Below are positions 58,801-64,000 of a stretch of DNA of 64,000 bases, one piece after another. A program made the translations under genes and the position numbers. This stretch comes from CAZJWC01 sp964550125 (lineage in GTDB: Bacteria > Bacillota > Clostridia > Christensenellales > Borkfalkiaceae): contig CAZJWC010000002.1 in assembly GCA_964550125.1 (NCBI GenBank), positions 160,392 to 224,391 on the forward strand. The letters run 5' to 3'. Each line of letters starts with the position of its first letter. Position 1 is the first letter of the stretch. The notes beneath the pieces are model-generated. The model ran no database searches. It was not told where the DNA came from and was given only the letters and a program-made list of their open reading frames with translations.

Positions 58801-60339
58801 ATGAAAAAACCTTACGCTATTATGATTATGGACGGTTATGGTATCAATCCTGACAAAAAAGGAAACGCTATTGCTATTGAAGGCAGTCCAAATGTAAATC
58901 AATTCATTAAAAACTACCCTTCAGCACAACTTGGTGCGAGTGGTATGTCGGTAGGACTTCCTGATGGACAAATGGGAAATAGTGAAGTTGGACATTTGAA
59001 TATCGGTGCAGGAAGAATTGTTTATCAAGAATTGACTAAAATTACAAAGGAAATTCAAGAAGGCGAATTCTTTAAAAATGAAGCATTGACAAAAGCAATG
59101 CAAAATGCAAAGTTAAATAGCAAAAAGTTGCATTTTTATGGTTTGCTTTCTAACGGTGGCGTTCACTCTCATAATACGCATTTATATGCTCTTTTAAAAA
59201 TGGCAAAAGAAATGGGTGTTGATAACGCATATGTACATTGTTTTATGGACGGTAGAGATGTATCTCCTACTTCGGGGGTAACTTTCTTAAAAGAATTGCA
59301 AGAGGAAATGGATAAATTATCTTTCGGTCAAATAGCATCAATGTCAGGTAGATATTATGCAATGGATAGAGATAACAGATGGGATAGAGTTGAAAAAGCG
59401 TACGATATGCTTACATTAGGTAACGGCGTACAAACTCAAGATATAGTTGCTTGCTGTGAAAAATCTTATGCTGACGGTGTAACAGATGAGTTTATTTTAC
59501 CTACTAATGTTGTAAAAGACGGCAAGGCTGTTGGCTTAATTGAAAAGGGGGACTCAATCATTTTCTTTAATTTCCGTCCTGATAGAGCAAGAGAAATTAC
59601 TCGTGCTTTCTCTCAAGTAGAGTTTGAAGGCTTTGAAAGAAAAACTGGATTTATTGAGCCTTGTTATGTTTGTTTTACAAGATATGACGATACTTTCAAA
59701 AATATTGATATTGCTTTTAAACCTCAAAGTTTGGACAATACTTTAGGCGAATATCTTTCAAAGAAAGGCTTAAAACAATTTAGAATAGCAGAAACTGAAA
59801 AATACGCTCACGTAACTTTCTTCTTTAATGGTGGTGTTGAAGCTCCTAATGAAAATGAAGACAGATATTTAATTCCCTCACCCAAGGTTGCTACTTACGA
59901 TTTAAAACCCGAAATGAGTGCTTACGAAGTTGCTGATAAAGCGATTGAAGTTTTAGATAGTGGTGAATACGATGTTATGATTTTAAACTTTGCTAACTGC
60001 GATATGGTAGGTCATACAGGCGTTCTTGAGGCTGCTGTTAAGGCTGTTGAAACTGTTGATAACTGCGTTCAAAAGGTAACGGACAAAGTGCTTGAAATGG
60101 GTGGAAGTGTATTGCTTACAGCCGACCACGGAAATGCTGATAAAATGTTTGAAGATGACGGAGTATCTCCTTTTACAGCCCACACTACTAATCCTGTACC
60201 CGTTGTTCTAATTTCAAATGAATATAAAAATGTTGAACTTAATGATGGTATTTTGGCTGACCTTGCTCCTACATTATTAGATGTAATGGGTGTGGAAATT
60301 CCTAAAGAGATGACAGGTAAATCATTGATTAAAAAATAA
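58801..60339 (+). CDS. gpmI: 2,3-bisphosphoglycerate-independent phosphoglycerate mutase
   Basis: Interconverts 3- and 2-phosphoglycerate with two manganese ions. The 512-residue protein starts with IMIMDGYGINP, has the phosphorylated Ser in GNSEVGHLNIG near residue 62, and later metal ligands in NCDMVGHTG and TADHGNAD. Length is standard (about 510). AAGGAG precedes the ATG. In many Firmicutes it follows tpiA directly; here a surface protein gene with its own promoter and terminator lies between. Confidence 0.97.
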   Translation: MKKPYAIMIMDGYGINPDKKGNAIAIEGSPNVNQFIKNYPSAQLGASGMSVGLPDGQMGNSEVGHLNIGAGRIVYQELTKITKEIQEGEFFKNEALTKAMQNAKLNSKKLHFYGLLSNGGVHSHNTHLYALLKMAKEMGVDNAYVHCFMDGRDVSPTSGVTFLKELQEEMDKLSFGQIASMSGRYYAMDRDNRWDRVEKAYDMLTLGNGVQTQDIVACCEKSYADGVTDEFILPTNVVKDGKAVGLIEKGDSIIFFNFRPDRAREITRAFSQVEFEGFERKTGFIEPCYVCFTRYDDTFKNIDIAFKPQSLDNTLGEYLSKKGLKQFRIAETEKYAHVTFFFNGGVEAPNENEDRYLIPSPKVATYDLKPEMSAYEVADKAIEVLDSGEYDVMILNFANCDMVGHTGVLEAAVKAVETVDNCVQKVTDKVLEMGGSVLLTADHGNADKMFEDDGVSPFTAHTTNPVPVVLISNEYKNVELNDGILADLAPTLLDVMGVEIPKEMTGKSLIKK

Positions 60340-60348
60340 TAAATAATC

Positions 60349-60380
60349 AAATGCCCTATTTATAGAATAGGGCATTTTTA
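60349..60380 (+). terminator. Terminator of gpmI
   Basis: AATGCCCTATT and AATAGGGCATT form an 11-bp stem with a 5-base loop, followed by TTTAAA. Confidence 0.88.
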
Positions 60381-60485
60381 AATAATTTTTGCGACTCTTT
60401 GCATAGTGGGAAATATTTAAACGGAACTAAAAAAGTATGTTTATCTCCAAAAATAGATAAAATTTATAAAATTGACTAAAAATAG

Positions 60486-60514
60486 TTGTAAAAATAATTT
60501 TACTATGCTATAAT
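60486..60514 (+). promoter_or_regulatory. Promoter of secG
   Basis: TTGTAA (60486-60491), 17 bases, TATAAT (60509-60514) with extended TGC before the -10. Confidence 0.8.
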
Positions 60515-60564
60515 TTTTTAGCATTGTTTTGATATGTAATTTGCTCGAAAAGAGAGGTAAATAG

Positions 60565-60870
60565 ATGATTACAAGTTTGTTAGCAGAAATTGCTGATTTC
60601 TCAAGTGAAACTTTATACTATGTTTGGTACGTAAGTTGTATTGTTTTAATGGTAGGTATTTTATTATCTGCTGTAATTGCAATTATCTTGGTTTTAATGC
60701 AACAAAGCAAGGGTGATGGTATTGATGCTTTAAACGGCTCATCTGACACCTTCTATGGACAAAATAAAGGTCAAAGTATAGAAAGTAAGTTAAAAAAATG
60801 GACAGTTATTTCTATAGTTTGTATGGCTGTTTTGTCTATTGTTTTCTATGTATTACAAATTATTGCTTAA
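60565..60870 (+). CDS. secG: Preprotein translocase subunit SecG
   Basis: Small membrane subunit of the SecYEG channel. The 101-residue protein has two membrane helices, VLMVGILLSAVIAIILVLMQ and a second at the C-terminus, joined by the family loop QQSKGDG..ALNGSSDTFYGQNKG, where GDG and the Gly-Ser-Phe/Tyr-Gly region are conserved. The N-terminus has a longer lead than E. coli SecG. It heads the secG-rnr-smpB-ssrA group. Confidence 0.92.
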   Translation: MITSLLAEIADFSSETLYYVWYVSCIVLMVGILLSAVIAIILVLMQQSKGDGIDALNGSSDTFYGQNKGQSIESKLKKWTVISIVCMAVLSIVFYVLQIIA

Positions 60871-60884
60871 TTAAGATAAATGGT

Positions 60885-60911
60885 GCGACTGCTTTATGTG
60901 GTCGCTTTTTT
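60885..60911 (+). terminator. Weak terminator between secG and rnr
   Basis: GCGAC and GTCGC form a 5-bp stem with an 11-base loop, followed by T6. Termination is probably partial, so rnr and smpB may still be read from the secG promoter. Confidence 0.55.
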
Positions 60912-60928
60912 ATTAGTGGGGAATATAT

Positions 60929-63031
60929 ATGACTTTAAAAGAAATTATTATTGAAAAATTTAATGACGGCTCTTTTGTAAACAAATCGGATAGCCAAATT
61001 TTTATATTACTTGGCATTTCTGGAAAATCTAACATTAAAGAGGTAAACTTAATTTTAGATGAACTTGAAAAAGACGGAACTATTTTACAAATGAATAATA
61101 AATTTGTAACGCCTGAAAGTTTAGGTGCTTTTACAGGAACTTTGCGTGGAAATGAAAGAGGTTTTGCTTTTATAACTGCTGATGACGGCTCTGGGGATTA
61201 CTTTATACCACATAGGTCGCTCAACGGAGCTATGCACAACGATACCGTTTTAGCAGTAAAGACAAAAACAGAGCGTAGTGATGATGAAGCACAGGTTATA
61301 AAAATTTTAAAAAGAGGTATGACGGAGGTTGTTGGAACTTTTGTTAAAGACGGAAAAGTTTGTTTTGTTATCCCTGACGATAGCAGATTTTTCAATGATA
61401 TTTATGTTCCTATATCCAAGGCTGGTGTTGCAAGGACTAATGAAAAGGTAATTTGTAAAGTAACGAGTTACCCAAAAGATAAATCTCCTGAAGGAGAAAT
61501 AATTGAGGTGCTTGGTAAGTCAGGAGATATAAATACTGAAATTTTAGGAATAATTAAAGCACACAACTTAAATACAGAGTTTCCTGCAAATGTTTTGAAA
61601 GAGGCTGAAAAACAAAGAAACTCAAAAATAATTTTAGAAAATAGAAGGGATTTTCGTAACCTTTTAACAATAACTATTGATGGCGAGGACTCAAGAGATT
61701 TTGATGACGCAATTTCAGTTATAAGAACTGAAAATAACGGCTACACTCTTTATGTTCACATTGCTGATGTTTCCAACTATGTTTTACCTAAGAGTGAACT
61801 TGATAAAGAGGCATTTGCTAGAGGAACAAGTGTTTATTTTCCCGATAGGGTTTTACCTATGTTGCCTGAAGCACTTTCTAACGATATTTGCTCTTTAAAA
61901 GAGGGGGAAGATAGGCTTACACTTACTTGTATTTTAACTTACGATAAAGAGGGTAAACTGCTTACTAGTGAAATGGCTGAAAGCGTAATCAATTCAAACC
62001 ATAGATTGACTTATACCAAAGTTTCAGCAATTATTGACGGTAACGAGGATTTAAGAAGGGAATATGCAGATATATTGACAATGATTGACGATATGCTTTC
62101 CTTAACGAATATGCTTGTAAAAAAACGCCGTGCAAGAGGCTCTATTAACCTTGAAGTAAAAGAGTGTCAAATTATGGTCAATGAAAAGGGAGAAATTTCA
62201 CTTAATGGCTTTGAAAGAGATATTTCTCACGATATTATTGAGGAATTTATGCTGTCTGCAAATGAGGCTGTTGCAGAGTTTATCAATCAATATGAACTTC
62301 CCTTTATATACCGTGTTCATGAACAACCTTCAGTCGAAAAAGCGATTAGGTTTAAAGAGTTTATAAAGGGACTGAGTTTACCTCCAAAGTATCTTGCAAG
62401 ATTTAATGTTGAGGACGTAAAACCTTATGACTTGCAAAACATATTAAAAGAACTTGAAAACGAACCTGTTTTCCCTGTTGTCAATAAAGTTATGTTACGC
62501 TCAATGCAAAAGGCAAAATACCTTGAAACTAATCTAGGACACTTTGGCTTGGCAAGCGACTGTTATTGTCATTTTACTTCACCTATAAGAAGATACCCCG
62601 ATTTAATCGTGCATAGGGTGTTGAAATTGGTGTTGAACGGTCTGGCAGGAGAAGTTGAAAATATGGCTAACTTTGTTGTATCAGCAGCAGAAAATTCCTC
62701 AAAAACGGAGCGTAATGCTGACGATGCAGAAAGACAGGTTGACGACTTGTTCAAGGTTGTTTATATGAACGATTTTGTTGGAGAGGAGTTTGACGGAATT
62801 ATATCTTCAGTTACTGCTTTTGGCATTTTTGTTGAACTTCCTAATACGGTTGAAGGACTAATTAAAATTGTAAATCTTCCACAAGATAATTATACTTTTG
62901 TTGAAGAAAAATTTTTGTTGCAAGGTCAGTTTAATGCCTTCAAACTAGGTGAAAGATTAAAGATAAAACTTGTTGCGTGCGATATATTGACACGCAAGTG
63001 TGAATTTGAGTTGGTGGAAAAAATAGATTAA
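60929..63031 (+). CDS. rnr: Ribonuclease R
   Basis: Processive 3'-5' exoribonuclease that can unwind structured RNA. The 700-residue protein has an N-terminal helical and cold-shock region (GFAFITADDG), a second OB domain, the RNB catalytic domain with its Asp cluster in DGEDSRDFDDAIS near residue 250, FTSPIRRYPDL, and a C-terminal S1 domain (FVGEEFDGIISSVTAFGIFVEL cut to GIISSVTAFGIFVEL). RNase R works with SmpB and tmRNA in clearing non-stop messages, which explains its place just before smpB and ssrA. Confidence 0.97.
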   Translation: MTLKEIIIEKFNDGSFVNKSDSQIFILLGISGKSNIKEVNLILDELEKDGTILQMNNKFVTPESLGAFTGTLRGNERGFAFITADDGSGDYFIPHRSLNGAMHNDTVLAVKTKTERSDDEAQVIKILKRGMTEVVGTFVKDGKVCFVIPDDSRFFNDIYVPISKAGVARTNEKVICKVTSYPKDKSPEGEIIEVLGKSGDINTEILGIIKAHNLNTEFPANVLKEAEKQRNSKIILENRRDFRNLLTITIDGEDSRDFDDAISVIRTENNGYTLYVHIADVSNYVLPKSELDKEAFARGTSVYFPDRVLPMLPEALSNDICSLKEGEDRLTLTCILTYDKEGKLLTSEMAESVINSNHRLTYTKVSAIIDGNEDLRREYADILTMIDDMLSLTNMLVKKRRARGSINLEVKECQIMVNEKGEISLNGFERDISHDIIEEFMLSANEAVAEFINQYELPFIYRVHEQPSVEKAIRFKEFIKGLSLPPKYLARFNVEDVKPYDLQNILKELENEPVFPVVNKVMLRSMQKAKYLETNLGHFGLASDCYCHFTSPIRRYPDLIVHRVLKLVLNGLAGEVENMANFVVSAAENSSKTERNADDAERQVDDLFKVVYMNDFVGEEFDGIISSVTAFGIFVELPNTVEGLIKIVNLPQDNYTFVEEKFLLQGQFNAFKLGERLKIKLVACDILTRKCEFELVEKID

Positions 63032-63039
63032 GGTTAATT

Positions 63040-63492
63040 ATGAAAGATATAACTATAAATAGGCAGGCTAGTTTTGAGTATTTTATTGAAGATAAGTATG
63101 AAGCAGGTATCGTTTTAGAGGGTAGCGAGGTTAAATCGTTGCGTGCAGGTAATTGTCATTTAAAGGAAGCTTTTTGCTTTATAAGAAATGGTCAAATCAC
63201 CCTAAAAAATATGCACATCGCTATTTATGATAAGTCTGGTGCGTTCAACTCAAAAGATTCAATGAAAGACAGAAAACTACTTTTGCATAAAAGAGAAATT
63301 GCCAAAATTTCTGGTAAAGTTAATGAAAAAGGTTATACTTTAGTACCCCTGCGTGTTTACTTTAAAGGTTCACTTGTAAAAGTTGAGATTGCACTTTGTC
63401 GTGGTAAACACACTTATGATAAAAAGGAGAGTATGGCTAAAAGGGATATTGAAAGGGATACACAACGACAAATTAAAGAGTATTATAAGTAA
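63040..63492 (+). CDS. smpB: SsrA-binding protein SmpB
   Basis: Binds tmRNA and brings it to stalled ribosomes. The 150-residue protein has AGIVLEGSEVKSLR, the conserved IxxY, KLLLHKREIAKI and the basic C-terminal tail (KRDIERDTQRQIKEYYK cut to RDIERDTQRQIKE) that mimics a codon-anticodon helix. It lies eight bases after rnr and is followed by the ssrA promoter and gene. Confidence 0.97.
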   Translation: MKDITINRQASFEYFIEDKYEAGIVLEGSEVKSLRAGNCHLKEAFCFIRNGQITLKNMHIAIYDKSGAFNSKDSMKDRKLLLHKREIAKISGKVNEKGYTLVPLRVYFKGSLVKVEIALCRGKHTYDKKESMAKRDIERDTQRQIKEYYK

Positions 63493-63505
63493 ATTTAAAA
63501 AAGCA

Positions 63506-63534
63506 TTGATTTTTTCAATAATTTAGTATACAAT
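63506..63534 (+). promoter_or_regulatory. Promoter of ssrA
   Basis: TTGATT (63506-63511), 17 bases, TACAAT (63529-63534). Transcription would begin near 63541, leaving a 59-base leader with two hairpins (ACGGC-GTGA-GCCGT at 63546-63559 and GGACGCT/AGTGTCC at 63571-63591) that must be cut off to give mature tmRNA. Confidence 0.72.
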
Positions 63535-63599
63535 ATTAGTACTGAACGGCGTGAGCCGTCCTGCACTAAAGGACGCTAATTATAAGTGTCCTAATTTTT

Positions 63600-63955
63600 G
63601 GGGATGCACCGGTTTCGATTGCTGGCAAGTTGATTGGTAAGCACACCGAAGAAGAAGTGGCTTCGTAAAAACATTTCAAAAGCTTAAATGCAAACAATAA
63701 CAACGCTGATTTAGCGTTAGCTGCTTAATTATAAGCATGTCTTTCCTACTTTCCATCGTGTAGGCAAAAGGCATCAAAACAGATGGAGAACTCTGCATAA
63801 GGTCGAGCAATGCTTTGTGTAGTGATTTTAGTTGTTTGCTCCTTATAAAATCCGTTAACAGAGTTTATAAGGATAAGATTTAATGTTAACTATGTGTGTA
63901 GAAAGCCTTTTGACAACCCTGTAAGACATGAGTTCAACTCTCATCATCTCCACCA
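63600..63955 (+). ncRNA. ssrA: Transfer-messenger RNA
   Basis: Rescues ribosomes stalled on broken messages. The mature 5' end is GGGGATGCACC; the 3' end is CATCTCCACCA, with CCA encoded and the acceptor stem GGGGATG/CATCTCC formed by the two ends. The T-loop segment GAGTTCAACTCTC is clear. The tag reading frame starts at GCA 63690 and reads ANNNNADLALAA, ending at TAA 63726-63728, with the expected ALAA degradation end. The region between holds the pseudoknots. smpB and rnr are directly upstream. Confidence 0.97.
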
Positions 63956-63958
63956 CTT

Positions 63959-63990
63959 GGAACCGCGGTCGAACCCGTGGTTCCTTTTCA
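63959..63990 (+). terminator. Terminator of ssrA
   Basis: GGAACCGCGG and CCGTGGTTCC pair over 10 bp with one G-U, followed by TTTT and a T-rich tail. Confidence 0.85.
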
Positions 63991-64000
63991 TTTGTGTTAA

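Overview
The window is AT-rich, mostly gene-dense DNA from a strictly anaerobic, low-GC Gram-positive bacterium, most likely an uncultured gut-type member of the Clostridia. The lineage is inferred from gene content: pyruvate:ferredoxin oxidoreductase, a class III (glycyl-radical) ribonucleotide reductase with its activase, rubrerythrin, CotF-like coat proteins, RNase J, single-chain glycyl-tRNA synthetase, an ECF transporter module next to truA, and the order secG-rnr-smpB-ssrA. Promoters are of the housekeeping TTGACA-17-TATAAT type and many transcription units end in clear intrinsic terminators, often shared by convergent genes. I saw no rRNA, tRNA, insertion sequence, prophage or CRISPR array.

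Layout. 1-4.5 kb (minus): RNase J, the tRNA U34 modification pair trmR and trhP, and a dinB cut by the window edge. 4.5-6.3 kb: a large coiled-coil protein of unknown role. 6.5-8.9 kb: serC-serA. 8.9-11.3 kb: small proteins, rplI, a zinc-ribbon Nudix protein and a membrane protein with an acidic tail. 11.4-14.9 kb: nifJ (PFOR). 15.1-20.6 kb: ecfA1-ecfA2-ecfT-truA plus two membrane proteins. 20.6-23.1 kb: mnmE and, convergent, asd. 23.3-28.7 kb: membrane protein, methyltransferase, hslO, TPR protein and helical protein. 28.7-33.4 kb: CotF-like proteins, a DUF1963 protein, a cytidylate-kinase-like protein, a DUF3267 protease-like protein and an esterase. 33.5-38.0 kb: NrdR-box region, nrdD fused to a glutaredoxin domain, a thioredoxin reductase lacking the usual NADPH motifs, and convergent nrdG. 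38.1-44.5 kb: membrane protein and glyS (minus), fhs and glnS (plus). 44.7-48.9 kb: an accessory-looking cluster with a secreted cysteine-peptidase-like protein, a tandemly duplicated anchored protein whose second copy is frameshifted, and a two-gene ABC transporter. 49-51.5 kb: DUF3795, zinc-ribbon membrane protein, rubrerythrin and two tiny genes. 51.5-51.7 kb: a probable unannotated small RNA on the minus strand. 51.8-64 kb: trmL, then pgk-tpiA-[large leucine-rich-repeat surface protein]-gpmI-secG-rnr-smpB-ssrA.

The most interesting signals are: (1) a run of ten G exactly between the -35 and -10 boxes of the leucine-rich-repeat surface gene, the architecture of a phase-variable promoter; (2) the nrdD-glutaredoxin fusion followed by a thioredoxin reductase that appears not to use NADPH, which together suggest a ferredoxin-fed route for reducing ribonucleotides; (3) a minus-strand RNA of about 155 nt with a consensus promoter, a 13-bp hairpin whose G-U pairs exist only on that strand, and a terminator; (4) a recent 650-bp tandem duplication in which an A8 run has become A6 and switched one copy out of frame.

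Functions are read from motifs and family resemblance by eye. No database search or structure prediction was run, so family names for membrane and hypothetical proteins are tentative.
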